Positions 22,651 to 33,167 of a stretch of 64,000 nt of DNA are shown here, piece by piece (the first letter of the stretch is position 1; every line of letters starts with the position of its first letter). Origin of the DNA: Xenopus tropicalis (Eukaryota > Chordata > Amphibia > Anura > Pipidae); the NCBI RefSeq assembly GCF_000004195.4, contig NC_030681.2, forward strand, positions 25,436,482 through 25,500,481. Direction: 5' to 3'. The notes under the pieces are model-generated. The model did not search any database and had not been told where the DNA came from. It saw only the letters and a list, made by a program, of their open reading frames with translations. The translations under genes were made by a program, and so were the position numbers.

Positions 22651-23842
22651 AAATTTGCCTAAGAACAAGAGGTTCTTTTCAAACAGTTCTCCAGTAAATG
22701 CTACCTGCTGATTGGTTGCTATAGTTAACCAGACCAGTAGCAAACGTCGCACCCTGTATTACATTACCCCCCTTCCATGTCTTTACATTTGTTCCCCCAC
22801 TAGGGACATTTTCCACTGACCCAGAAACTGCTTCACTAGCTGCCTCTCAGAACATCAGACATTAAAGCACTGAGCTCCCAAACTGAAGTTGGCCAATCGT
22901 TAGATATGTCTGTATTATAAAATAGAGTTATAAACAGGAAATCCTGTATCCTTGTTTTTTACAGGAATGTGACCATAAAAAACAACCTCTATGTTTCCTC
23001 TATGTGTTGGAATCCATGATCTCTAACACTTCACCCCTAGTTTACCTCTCTCATTTCCTCCCTAACTCATGGCCATGGATCACATTTCTGTTTTCAAGAT
23101 TTGTATATCTACAATTGTTTAAAAATCAGATCGGTGCTTTAGCTCATAAACATTGCTTCCTATGTCTCCTGAATTTATTTTAATAGCTGATATGTGAGCC
23201 ACGAGGCTTGTTTTTATTAACACTGAAAAGCCAGAAGGAGTCGCTTCCTCCTAAACTACCCTGGGTCAACAGTCCCGGGCAGGACGGTAAACATTTCATT
23301 AGCCTTTAGACGCAATACTTTGCTAATCATTCATTCCGCCGGATTTTTCTTTTTTTTTCTTATTAAATTCCTCTTGGTGTCCAAATTATTCATTTCCTGC
23401 CAAACCAATATTTTGTTTTCATTTTTTCCCCCCTCATTAATTTGTTTTTATTTGCTTACAAGAACAGGTGGAATATATTTGTTTTAGAAGTTTTAAGAGC
23501 GATGCTTCTTGTAGCCATAAGGTTCAGAGCAAAATTGAATTTCAGAGCAAACTTGCTAGAATAACATCTAAAGTTGGTGTTTGAAGTGGCCGGGCTTTGT
23601 GCTTGGAACAGCTACGGCTTCTACTGCCCGTTCTTCTGGAGAAGGTTATATTCTTTCTTATATTCCACGATAGAGATAAGTGTAAAAAATCAAACTTTTG
23701 ATAAATCATTAAAAGAAAAGAATATTGAAAAGAGAAACAATGAGAGGCAACAGGACCACCCCTGTATATTGAACACCAATAGTTATGAGCAAAATTGTTT
23801 GCCAGGTTTTGCTGAAAAAAATTACCATTGACTTAACAGGAT
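22651..23842. other. Unique DNA containing a candidate conserved non-coding stretch
   Basis: Part of 22675-22735 (ctgctgattggttgctata) belongs to the repeat seen at 10745 and 34205. 23040-23480 is described separately. An 85-codon frame at 23574-23831 has no recognisable domain. Confidence 0.4.
23040..23480. promoter_or_regulatory. Candidate conserved non-coding element
   Basis: Non-repetitive, complex sequence with many homeodomain-type cores (ctaatcattcatt, ctcattaatttg, ttcattagc) and no open frame or recurring family. It looks unlike the neighbouring repeats. This call is inference from composition only. Confidence 0.3.
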
Positions 23843-23938
23843 TATTATTATTAACATTTATTTATAAAGCGCCAACATATTCCGCAGCGCTGTATAATAA
23901 GTGGGTTTCATACATTGGACATACAGAGTAACATATAA

Positions 23939-24092
23939 GGCTGATGCCACACGTGGCGTTTTTACACTGCGTATTTACGCATTGTGTGGTTTGCTTCGAG
24001 GCTTTTCAAGTTATTTCTATGGATGATGATATCGGGCGTTTTTCAGCCGCCGAGAGATACGCAGCGTAAAAACGCCTCGCGTGGCATCAACC
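23939..24092. mobile_element. Palindromic TAA-target MITE (ends GGCTGATGCCACACG), 154 bp
   Basis: TAA at 23936-23938 and 24093-24095. The ends ggctgatgccacacgtggcg and cgcgtggcatcaacc are inverted, and the complementarity continues inwards (cgtttttacactgcg / cgcagcgtaaaaacg). A foldback, Harbinger-type element (superfamily inferred from the 3-bp TAA duplication). Confidence 0.82.
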
Positions 24093-24180
24093 TAAAGCAA
24101 TCAATAACCGATACAAGAGGTGAAGAGAGCCCTGCCCAAAAGAGCTTACAATCTACAAGGAGAAAGGGTTGAGACACAAG

Positions 24181-24610
24181 GGGGCACATTTACAAAAGCA
24201 CGAACGCTCGAGCGCTCATGCGAACGCTCCGAGCGTATTTTCGGCGATTTTTTCAGGTGTCCGCACGACTTTTTCGTACGGCGCACGACTTTTTGGGACG
24301 GTGCACGACTTTTTCGGACGGCGCATGACTTTTTCTTCGGCGCACGACTTTTTCGGACGGCGCATGACTTTTTCGTACGCCGCGCGACTTTTTCGGACGT
24401 TTGCACGAAAAAATCGGAAAGGTTTTACCGCTGTTTACAATTGTTCAGTATGAAAATTCCGTGACTTTCGGATCGCCAATACGATATTATCGTGACTAAT
24501 ACGATTTTTTCGTAAGCATTTTCGTGATATTTGTGATCTTCCGAAATTTTCTTTCCAATACGATTTTTTCCCATTCGTGATTCGGATTCGTGGATTAGTA
24601 AATGTGCCCC
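24181..24610 (-). mobile_element. Harbinger-type MITE, perfect ends and AAG duplication
   Basis: ggggcacatttac (24181-24193) is the perfect inverse of gtaaatgtgcccc (24598-24610), and AAG precedes and follows. The left half stutters a 26-29 bp motif containing cgcacgactttttcg, six to seven times; the right half (gatcgccaatacgatattat) matches 18920-18990. The 86-114 codon frames on both strands are by-products of the stutter. Confidence 0.88.
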
Positions 24611-24669
24611 AAGGTGTGGGAATGGACAGGATGAATTAGCTTATCACTAAACACCACCTTAGTTCTTAA

Positions 24670-25363
24670 AGGGGTAGTTGACCTTTAAATTAATATTTAC
24701 TATGATGTAGACATTGATATTCTGTGACAATTGGTTGACAATTGATATTCTGTGACAATTGGTTTTAAATAAGCTTTATGTTTAGCAGCTCTTGCAAGGG
24801 TCTTGTTGGAATGTGAGACCAAAATATGAATAAGAGGGGGCATGAGTAGAAAGTTAGAGAATAGTGGAGGAAATCTGTCCTGTTTAGCTTTGCTGAAAAA
24901 TGAGCGAAACTATAGGAAAATTCGTGAAATGCCAAAAAATCCAGGAAACACATTTGTCGCACTTCTTTTTTTGCTGTGGCCACGCCTATTTTGATACGGC
25001 TGCACTTCATCTTGACGCGCCCGCATCCATTGTGGCGCGACTGTAACTTTTTTGACGCAACAGCGACTTTTTAGACACAAGATGAATTTTTCCGCAGCGG
25101 ATTTTCGCTGAAGTTTCATGAAACAATTTGCCAATGCTGAAAGTTGGAAATTCGCTGCAAATCCATGCCTGGTAAAAAATTCGCTATTCACTATTAAGGG
25201 ATAGAAAGGAACCATAACAATAACATTGTAGCCATTTGAAAATTGGAAAGATATAGAAGAGGAAGGCAAATCATTAAGGAACTAATGAAGGCCAATAGCA
25301 AATTGGCTAAGAATAGGACATGCTATAACATATTAAAAGTTCATTTAAAGGCAAACCACCCCT
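24670..25363 (+). mobile_element. TTAA-target T2-type MITE hosting a hAT-type MITE
   Basis: TTAA at 24666-24669 and 25364-25367. Ends aggggtagttgacctttaaa and aaaggcaaaccacccc are inverted. The outer parts (gatgtagacattgatattct; ttggaaagatatagaagagg) are the Xenopus T2-like family also seen at 39385. A short direct duplication (gatattctgtgacaattggt) lies at about 24717-24764. The element at 24862-25193 is inserted in it. Confidence 0.85.
24862..25193 (+). mobile_element. TAGTGATGAGCGAAT hAT-type MITE, nested
   Basis: Left tagtggaggaaatctgtcc and right aattcgctattcacta are diverged forms of the family ends. Flanking octamers ttagagaa and ttaaggga match at only 5 of 8, so the duplication is eroded. 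The interior includes gacgc and cgactttt phrases and ttcgctgcaaatccatgcct. Confidence 0.7.
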
Positions 25364-25367
25364 TTAA

Positions 25368-25998
25368 TGCATTTAATACCATTCCAGTGGTATTAAAGCT
25401 TTAAGCAACCACTCAGTAGTGCTCAGTATTTATGTCTTAGCCGGACATATGGGAATGATTGTTTGAGGACATAAGGGCTCATTTACTAATGCAGCTGCAG
25501 TTGCACTAAAATGGACATAAACATTGCTCTTTTTCATGCTATTCATTACATGTACAGGTACTTGAGCCCAGATATGGTCTTCGGTATAGTTGTGTAGGCA
25601 CGCACATGCGCTGTGATGCCACAGATGGAGGGAGGAGCACGGTTACAAGAAACGCTGGAGGTAAGTGATCCTGAACTAGAGGTCGGCAGAGGTACCTACC
25701 TAGTGCCTCACCACCATTGTGTGCCTCTTCTGCCGACCTCTAGTCTGGCCCTGGGTGTATGTGGCCAAAAGAAGATCAACAGATCTCTCTACTTATCAAG
25801 AGGATTCTGTCTACACACATATTTCTAAGGTTCATTCCATTCCCTCAGTTTCTTTAGATATGCACCCCTGAAAATCCTGAGGTTTGAGGGGTACATGTTT
25901 CTTGATATTAGTGGTTTTATTTAGTCCCTTCCTCCTTTGCTGCTGGGGAACATGCAGGTGCCGCAGTTTCCAAGTGTATAGATTTTTACCTTAGCTAA
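25368..25998. other. Unique DNA with an inverted repeat
   Basis: No gene recognised. The inverted repeat at 25675-25744 is listed separately. Confidence 0.4.
25675..25744. repeat. 16-bp perfect inverted repeat around a 38-bp spacer
   Basis: actagaggtcggcaga (25675-25690) is the exact reverse complement of 25729-25744. The spacer holds gtgcctcaccaccattgtgt; a similar cctcttctgccgac occurs at 51630-51645, so this is probably part of a dispersed element. Confidence 0.75.
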
Positions 25999-26272
25999 TA
26001 GTTATGGAGACATTTGTTCACCAGTCATGAATTTGCTGCAAAATTCCACATTTCAGCATTGGCAATTTTTTTTCACAAAACTGCTGCAAAAATTCACCAC
26101 AACAAAAATTCACTGCGTCCAATAAAAATTCTCATTGCATCAAAAAAGTTGCAGTCACGTTGCAAAAAGATGCGTGCATCAAAGTCATGTGGTAGCCACA
26201 TTTCGCAATTTTTTTAGCAGTTTTGCTAATTTTTCACCAAAAAGTGAAATGGGACAGATTCGCTCATCACTA
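25999..26272 (-). mobile_element. TAGTGATGAGCGAAT hAT-type MITE, 8-bp duplication
   Basis: Right end attcgctcatcacta is intact; left end tagttatggagacatttg is diverged. Flanks ttagctaa (25991-25998) and tttgctaa (26273-26280) match at 7 of 8. Confidence 0.78.
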
Positions 26273-26280
26273 TTTGCTAA

Positions 26281-26734
26281 ACCTGTGGACCTAGAAACAG
26301 CCTGAACTTAGTGAGCCGTGGCAGAGACAAACAACAAGAGATCCTCTGCACTCACCCATTATCAATATATATAGGGCATTAAGACATTCGGTGCATTAAG
26401 CTACCAAGCAATGCCCTCCCCTTTAAGCAAAACAGGGATTGTTTGTCCATATATTGCAATATATTCAAGCTGGCCAACTACGTCACAGTCATCCCCTCTG
26501 GCCAGTCCTACACTGACTTTTATCTGATTCATTAACAATTCTATATTCACTTTTCACAGGGATTGAGTTTTACCTGCAACTTACTTGTTAAACCCCCCCT
26601 TTTATTGGTCCATTGGGATCACCTGACTGTAGCTGGGAAGGGTGGGAGCTACAACATGGAGCAGACCACTGCTCCTATATAATGTATAGAAAAAAGGCTC
26701 AGCACTAAATTTTAAAAGAATTGAGTTGGTGACA
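26281..26734. other. Unique DNA, no gene recognised
   Basis: No credible frame or recurring family. Confidence 0.4.
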
Positions 26735-26958
26735 TGTATGTATATATGTATATCTTTATTTATAAAGCGCTACTTATGTATGCAGCGCTGTACAGTAGAA
26801 TTCATTAATACAAACAAGGGATTAAAGATAATAATAGATAAATACAAAGTACACCAATAAATACAAATAAATACAAGGTACAGTTGCAATAAGAGTCAGA
26901 AACACAAGATGAAGGAGGTCCCTGCCCCGTAGAGCTTACAATCTATATGGAAGGGGTA
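26735..26958 (+). repeat. Dispersed 'tttataaagcgctactta...gagcttacaatcta' repeat
   Basis: Collinear with 9648-9870 over its whole length (cagcgctgtacagtagaatt; gtccctgccccgtagagctt). Confidence 0.75.
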
Positions 26959-27787
26959 ACTAACAGACACAAATGGGCAAATGTAAGTGCTGTAGGTCAC
27001 AGTGGGTGACATAGACATGGGGCAAAAACTTTCAGGACACATAGCTGAAATGTGGCTGCAAAATTACCCTCGTATAAGGTCTCTTCTCTACAATTTCCAA
27101 AGCTGGAGAGTTGCATGCAGTTTGACATGAGAAAGACAGATGTTTGTATAGAACATTTCGACTTAGATTTATTAATAATAGCACATCAGAACTGTGTTAC
27201 ACACACTCACATTCTAATTACTACACAGTGAAACAGATCAAGGGCGCAGAAGGCACAGACCAGTAATGTGTCCTTTTAAAATGTAATTTTCCTTCAAGTG
27301 TTAGAAGGAGACCCTGCCTTTGTGGACACCTCATTTTCAGAAACCAGAGTGTTCCTTCCTTAGAAGTTGCAATGCACAACTCATTTGGAAGATTAAATTG
27401 TCCCTGATAATTGTTCCCAAAAGCTGCAAAAATGTTAATGTATTTTTTTTTAGTGTCCTGATGTTTATTGCTTCCCTAGCTGTGGCGTATGGTGATTGGA
27501 TGCTATTGTATGGGACTTTCAGGTTATATTAGAGTCACTGCAGCTGGAGGCTCATGTATGAAACAAGTCCCTATGTAGACTGTATAGGCCCAGAAGCCAT
27601 ACGGATCTATACAGGGCTTTTATAGAGTTCTTTGTGTAACCTCAACATTCAAATAAAGTTTTGCCTGTAAACATGTTGTATGTTGGATAATTGTCCCTCT
27701 ACATGGAAACATTTGCACAGCATGTTAACTGTTTAACAACAGGAAGAGCAAAGCAGTGAAGGCTTAAAACTGGTGTTTATATAAATT
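26959..27787. other. Unique DNA, no gene recognised
   Basis: Includes 27120-27330, a complex stretch with ttctaattacta and ttattaataata cores. A 70-codon frame at 27320-27532 lacks any recognisable domain. Confidence 0.4.
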
Positions 27788-28266
27788 GTAAAGGAGAACT
27801 GAAGCTTAACAAAGAAGTAGGGCAGAAATGTTGTACATTACGTTTTGTGCTTCTGTACCAGCCCAGGGCAACCACAGGCCTTTAGCAGGGAAGATCTGTG
27901 CCCCCAGAGATGCCCCAGTAGCCCCCCATCAGATTTTCTGCACATGTCACTTACCTGAGCTTAGGGACCCACTCACAATATACTGTAAATGTTAATAATA
28001 ATAATAATAATAATAATAAATACAGAATATAAAAGTCACAAAGCTGATTGGTAATGAATTCAGATTCACAGAAATTGCATAAGAATGCAACAATAAGCTT
28101 AACATTTCAACAGCTGCTCAGAACTCAATGAGCATGTGCAGTGCCACTGACACTCCTAGCAACATCCAAGAAGATCATTACTACTGTAGAGATGCTGAAC
28201 ATTAGGCTGATGCAGTAAGTTATGGCATTTCTAGCCATATTTATTTTTAGGATTTAGTTCTCCTTC
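27788..28266. mobile_element. Diverged TTAA-type MITE (ends AAGGAGAACT)
   Basis: aaaggagaactgaagctt on the left and ggatttagttctcctt on the right are inverted. The flanking TTAA is decayed (TGTA, TTCA). The interior holds a (TAA)n run at about 27992-28020. Confidence 0.6.
27992..28020. repeat. (TAA)n microsatellite
   Basis: About nine uninterrupted TAA units inside the MITE at 27788-28266. Confidence 0.9.
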
Positions 28267-28424
28267 AAACATTCCTTCTTTCTATATATAGTACAGGGCA
28301 CATTAATATTTAAGAAAAAGCGCTGCCTTTTTAATTTTTATGAATCTATTGGGTTGCTCCAGCATTTCCCAACAGCATTGTTCTCTTTCTAAGTTTTCCA
28401 TGTTATGACTGGAGAGCCTATTAC

Positions 28425-28754
28425 TAGTGATGAGCGAATCTGTCCCGTTTCGCGTCACCATAAAATTAGCAAAACGCCATGAAAATTTGTGAAACGTATT
28501 TGTCGGGCAATTTTTTTTCGCCCTCGTTTTTTTTGTCGCCCGCGTCTATTTTTTTGTTGCTTGTGTTTTTTTGACGTGACCGAGCCTTTTTTTACGTGAC
28601 CGTGCCCAATTTGACGCGTGACAAAAAAAAAATCCCCTGCAACTAATTTTTTTGCAGCAAATTTTCACAAAAGTTTCGCAAAACAATTCGCCAATGTCGA
28701 AATGCGGAAATTCGTTGCGAATTCATGCCTGGTGAAAAAATTCGCTCATCACTA
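28425..28754 (+). mobile_element. TAGTGATGAGCGAAT hAT-type MITE, perfect 8-bp duplication
   Basis: cctattac is found exactly at 28417-28424 and 28755-28762. Ends tagtgatgagcgaat and attcgctcatcacta are perfect inverted repeats. 330 bp, no coding capacity. The 81-codon frame at 28618-28863 crosses its right edge and is incidental. This copy fixes the family's boundaries and its hAT assignment. Confidence 0.93.
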
Positions 28755-28762
28755 CCTATTAC

Positions 28763-29869
28763 TTCTCATTACGAGATTCCGAAGTCCACGCCTGGAATCG
28801 CTACCTACGGAAACTGCCCTATGCCCGGGCTTCTGCAGTCTAGGTTACCCATTTATTACATAGAACCGACTGTTGTGCAGATCTCTGTACATGGGGAAAT
28901 GTGCAGCCCCCTTCTAATTAATTCTGACTAAATATGCAAATATTCTTGTTTGAATTTGTTTTTATGTTTTTATTAAGAGGTTTATGAAATAACAGTTGCC
29001 GTATCCCACATTATAAGTGGTTAGAACATTTATTTCCCTGAGAAATCCATTTACAAAGAAAGAGCTTTCTTGGGTAGAACACACTGTCTGTTTTTCTTCT
29101 TGAAATGCAGTTTGGAAAATAAAGGAAACTATAATGATATATGTCCAAACCTCAGACCACATAAGTCATATGATGGGCCTTACAGTTACAGCGTTGTGTC
29201 TATAAAATATCTGTGCCAACAGGCAAGTGGTTTTTACTGTGTTCCAGGGCACCTTACAGGGTGGGATCTAAATGTAAATTTTATATGTTGGACATCGCTG
29301 CTTTTTTTATATCCAGCCAACACATGGGAAGGATTGTCAGATTTATTTTGGGTCACGGAAGTCACAGAGGAAGGATACATTTGTAGAGCACAGGTGCTAG
29401 AACATTTAAATGCTTTTGGATAGGGTAGGGCTGCTGGCCTACAGCGTGTAGCTAGATCAGATATTTCACTGATTTCACTAAGAAATGAATAATATCCCTG
29501 AACTGTTTACACTAAAAGGAATACTTACTATATGCTGGCATATGCTGAAATGTACACTCCAAGCTAACTGTTGCATGCCGTGCCTTCAATCCACAATTAT
29601 CTCTGCAGCCAATCCATTGTGATCAATGAATGATGGAAGCAATCTTTTGTATATTTGATTTTGGTTTCTGTTACCCTTCAGATGGTGTTTACTACTATAC
29701 TATTACTACTACTACTACTTAAACAATGACTGAATGACTGCAGGTTGAGCGACACAAGTACCAAGTAGCACCATAATATCCTACAGCCTCACTTCCTGCC
29801 CGTCTTTTACCCCAGGGGCTACAGGCACTTTGATGCCCTACTATACTTATAGTCATTGGCCAGGAGTAA
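28763..29869. other. Unique DNA, no gene recognised
   Basis: A 117-codon plus-strand frame at 29070-29423 has no recognisable domain and lies opposite a minus-strand frame. A TAC run lies at about 29693-29720. Confidence 0.4.
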
Positions 29870-30092
29870 AGGTGGCCATACGGGACCTCAAACTAGACTG
29901 CTTAAATATCGGGCAGATGTCAATCAGGCAAGTTTAAAAATCCTGTTGGGGAGAGGAGCGCATTGGTTATTGATGATAGCCTGTATCCAATCAATCAGTC
30001 CCATATTGCCCACCTCAAGGTGGGCATATCGAAGAAACATCTGCTCATTTGGTGACCTTGTCAACCTGTGGATCTTTCAGTGTATGACCAGC
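29870..30092 (+). mobile_element. GGTGGCCATAC-family repeat, internally deleted
   Basis: Begins aggtggccata and ends tgtatgaccagc next to TTAA (30093-30096). The interior (cccatattgcccacctcaag; catctgctcatttggtgac) matches the family of 8255-8545. Confidence 0.6.
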
Positions 30093-30096
30093 TTAA

Positions 30097-30497
30097 CTCT
30101 GCTGATTGTGCAGTCAAGAGGTCAATTTGCCATCAGTTACTGAGATTATTATACTTTTCCTACCAACAACTGTTGCTCTTCAAGCCGCCACTATTTTCAG
30201 TGCACAGGACAGTCGCCCCTGCTTGAAACCATTTAAAGACAGCTTTGTCATGGATTTGTTCCATGAAAAAATATTCAGGCAAAATTCATACAGAAATGAA
30301 CATGTCATATAAATATAACTCCTGGCTTTGTTCCTTTCCAGAGACTTGTAAAATCTTTATTTTACTGTTCCGCGGGCTCTAAAAACGAAATGTACTGGAG
30401 ACGCTGTAAAGCAGGTGCATGAAAAGCTGAATGACTTTTAGGAAACACAAAAGAAAAGTTGAATTCCTATGATATAATGATTCTCTAGCGTAGGCAT
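30097..30497. other. Unique DNA, no gene recognised
   Basis: Short spacer with no recognisable signature. Confidence 0.4.
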
Positions 30498-30653
30498 GAT
30501 AGAGAGAGAGATAGATGACAGATAGATAGATAGATAGATAGATGATAGATAGATGACAGATGATGATAGATAGATAGATAGATAGATAGGTGATAGACAG
30601 ATAGATAGATAGATAGATAGATGACAGATAGATAGATAGATAGATAGATAGAT

Positions 30654-30684
<31 letters not shown>

Positions 30685-30814
30685 GATAGATAGATAGATA
30701 GATAGATGACAGATAGATAGATAGATAGATGATAGATAGATAGATAGATGATAGATAGATAGATAGATAGATAGATGACAGATAGATAGATAGATAGATA
30801 GATAGGTGATAGAC

Positions 30815-30850
<36 letters not shown>

Positions 30851-31166
30851 GATAGATAGATAGATAGATAGATGATAGATAGATAGATAGATGACAGATA
30901 GATAGATAGATAGATGATAGATAGATAGATAGATGATAGATAGATAGATGATAGATAGATAGATAGATAGATAGATGACAGATAGATAGATAGATAGATA
31001 GATGATAGATAGATAGATAGATGATAGATAGATAGATAGATAGATGACAGATAGATAGATGATAGATAGATGACAGATGATGATAGATAGATAGATAGAT
31101 AGATAGATAGGTGATAGACAGATAGATAGATAGATGACAGATAGATAGATAGATGATAGATAGATA
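30498..31166. repeat. GATA/GACA (Bkm-type) microsatellite, about 670 bp
   Basis: The plus strand is a run of gata tetranucleotides interspersed with gatgacagata and gataggtgatagacaga blocks. Longer blocks recur, such as gataggtgatagacagatag near 30586, 30803 and 31108. The 300-codon Tyr/Leu/Ser/Ile-rich minus-strand frames are by-products. Confidence 0.97.
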
Positions 31167-31384
31167 AATTTGCAGCGGAAAAATTCAGCGCACGTCCAAA
31201 AATTGTTGCCCGCGTCAAAAGAATAGTCGAGCGACAAAAGAATAGCCGTGTGACAAAAGAATAGCTGCGGGCAACAAAAGAATAGTCGCGGGCAACAATT
31301 TTTTTTGACGCGCAACATTTTCGCCATTTTGCGAATCTTTTGAGAGATTCGCAAATTTTTCGACGAAGCGAAATGGGACACAAT
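31167..31384 (-). mobile_element. TAGTGATGAGCGAAT hAT-type MITE, truncated by the GATA array
   Basis: aatttgcagcggaaaaattc ... cgacgaagcgaaatgggaca is the right half of the family in inverted orientation. The left half has been replaced by, or lost against, the microsatellite; the outer right end is also missing. Confidence 0.65.
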
Positions 31385-32505
31385 TTTAAGCAACTTTGCA
31401 ATATACATAAATTAAAAAATATGCAGCCTTTTCATGATGTTTTATGGAATAATATGGTTTGGAACAGTTCCCTAAGCCCCGCCCCCTGTTCCCCTGCTGA
31501 TCTGGCTGGCTACTTTGTGACTCAAATAGTCTCACTATTCCCTGTACACGTGATGTCAATAAACAAGGGAACATCCCAGTGCAAAGCATTGTGGGTTATG
31601 TAGCCCTGCATGCTGTATTTATAATTTCAATATATAAAAATGGTATGTATTCATACTTTTTAAAGGTACAGATTACTGTGAAAGGTATATTAGGGGTTTC
31701 TGTGTTGTGTGAGGCTTTTTAACAAATTTTGATTCTGAAACCAGAGTTCCCCTAACAACATTTATGTTTCTTTTGAATTTTTTTTTTACCTTTTTTCTTT
31801 CAAGTTCCTCTCACCTGACACCGTATACCCCTGCTGGTTGCATAGGAAATCCTTTGGGTTACCTTGGGAAATAGCAGGCTCCGTGGGTCAGGAACCAGGC
31901 AAATATCAAGGCACTGGAGACGCATTTGAAAAGCATTGCAGGTTACCTTGGGATTGAGATCCAAACGACTGTTCTGCAAACTCCTGGTGTGCGTGTTTAT
32001 TCCTTGTATTCATAGGGAATATTTTATATATTCTATGTTATTAAAATGCTGTTTTCGGAGAGTGCACCTACTCTTTATTTAGCTGTCATTTCACCTGTAC
32101 TCTTGTGTCTCTGTGTCTCTATAAATCTTCTACATATTTGGCTTTTTCCAGTCCTGGGATCATTCTGAAAAGATTTGTTTGCTTTAATTACAGTTACCAT
32201 GCACTCAGGTTTAGCTTTACAAAGGCTCAGTTAGTCACTTTTTTTGCTTTTCTTAATTGGTAGCCTCGATTTGCATAATTACAAGAATGACCTGCTGCTT
32301 TCTTGATTATAATAGCCAAGCTAAAACCGACTCTTTGACAAAGAAGCTTGAGCCCAAATGTGTGCCAGAGCTTTGGGAAAACTAAAGTCTCATAACGGCA
32401 CATGAACCAGCCAAGCATGGGGTAATCAGTCAAACACTGAATTATATGTCTTTCTGATCTCAAAACCGTTTCCCTGGTGTTGGCTACACTATGTATCCTA
32501 TAGAC
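31385..32505. other. Possible TTAA-MITE fragment followed by unique DNA
   Basis: 31385-31740 (aagcaactttgcaatataca ... tttttaaaggtacagattac) resembles Xenopus T2-like interiors, but I cannot define ends. The rest is unique; see 32060-32470. Confidence 0.35.
32060..32470. promoter_or_regulatory. Candidate conserved non-coding element with POU octamer
   Basis: Complex, non-repetitive sequence. A perfect octamer ATTTGCAT at 32269-32276 runs straight into a homeodomain-type core (gcataattac), with a TGACCT half-site 12 bp further on. Many TTAATT/TAATTA cores. Motif matches are seen; enhancer function is inference. Confidence 0.35.
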
Positions 32506-32781
32506 CAGGGGTCCCCAACCTTTCTTACTCGTGAGCCACAGTCAAATGTAAAAAGACTTGGAGAGCAACACAAGCACCATAAAAGTTCATGGAGGTGCCA
32601 AATAAGGGCTAAGATTGGCTATTAGGCAGCCTCTATGCACACTATCAGCTTACAGGGGCTTTATTTGGGAGGAAATCTTGTATTTATTCAACCAAAACTT
32701 GCCCTCAAGTCAGGAATTCAAAAATAACTCCCTGATTTGGGGGCACTGAGAACAACATCCAAGGCATTTGGTAGGGTTCAT
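32506..32781 (+). mobile_element. hAT-type MITE (ends CAGGGGTCCCCAACC), 3'-truncated
   Basis: Same family as 1665-1968: caggggtccccaacctttct, cgtgagccac, gccaaataagggct and aaggcatttggt follow in the same order. The right inverted end is absent. Confidence 0.8.
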
Positions 32782-33167
32782 GTGTCTTTGCAATGTTGTG
32801 GAACTCCTAGGTGATTTATTATAGCCTATAATTTAATGATTGTAGATATATAATTCTATAAATAGTTCTGAGATAGGCATTCTTTTAAACTCCCTATGAC
32901 TTTCTCATTCTGAATCTTGCCCGATTTGGCCACCTATGTCCTGGGCCAAATCGGTCTGATCTGATAAGCTTCCAACATGGTCTAAAGGGGCTGAATCACG
33001 GGTTAAATTTGCTAACGTATAGCCAACCAAGTCTGATACTGGCAAGATCTTATTTGCACATGCTGGACTAACAGATATCAAGGGTCATTTACAATTCACA
33101 AGACATTGGCCATAATTTTGTTAGGTGCATTTGCCACTCTCTACCAATTACAATAGAATTATGGTCC
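32782..33167. other. Unique DNA with a possible GGTGGCC-family scrap
   Basis: 32920-33020 (cccgatttggccacctatgt; ggccaaatcggtctgatctg) has the vocabulary of the 8255 family but is too short to call. Confidence 0.35.

Larger units (their letters stand above)
23843..24640 (+). repeat. Dispersed 'tttataaagcgccaacat...cttacaatcta' repeat, doubly invaded
   Basis: The start (tttatttataaagcgccaac; gcagcgctgtataataagtg) and the later part (gagcttacaatctacaagg) belong to a cousin of the repeat at 9648. It contains the MITE 23939-24092, and the MITE 24181-24610 interrupts its right flank. Outer boundaries are approximate. Confidence 0.65.

Noticed and set aside
30379..31408. Frames of 307 and 340 codons rich in Tyr-Leu-Ser-Ile
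   Set aside because: Direct translation of the GATA/GACA microsatellite; two overlapping frames are equally open.
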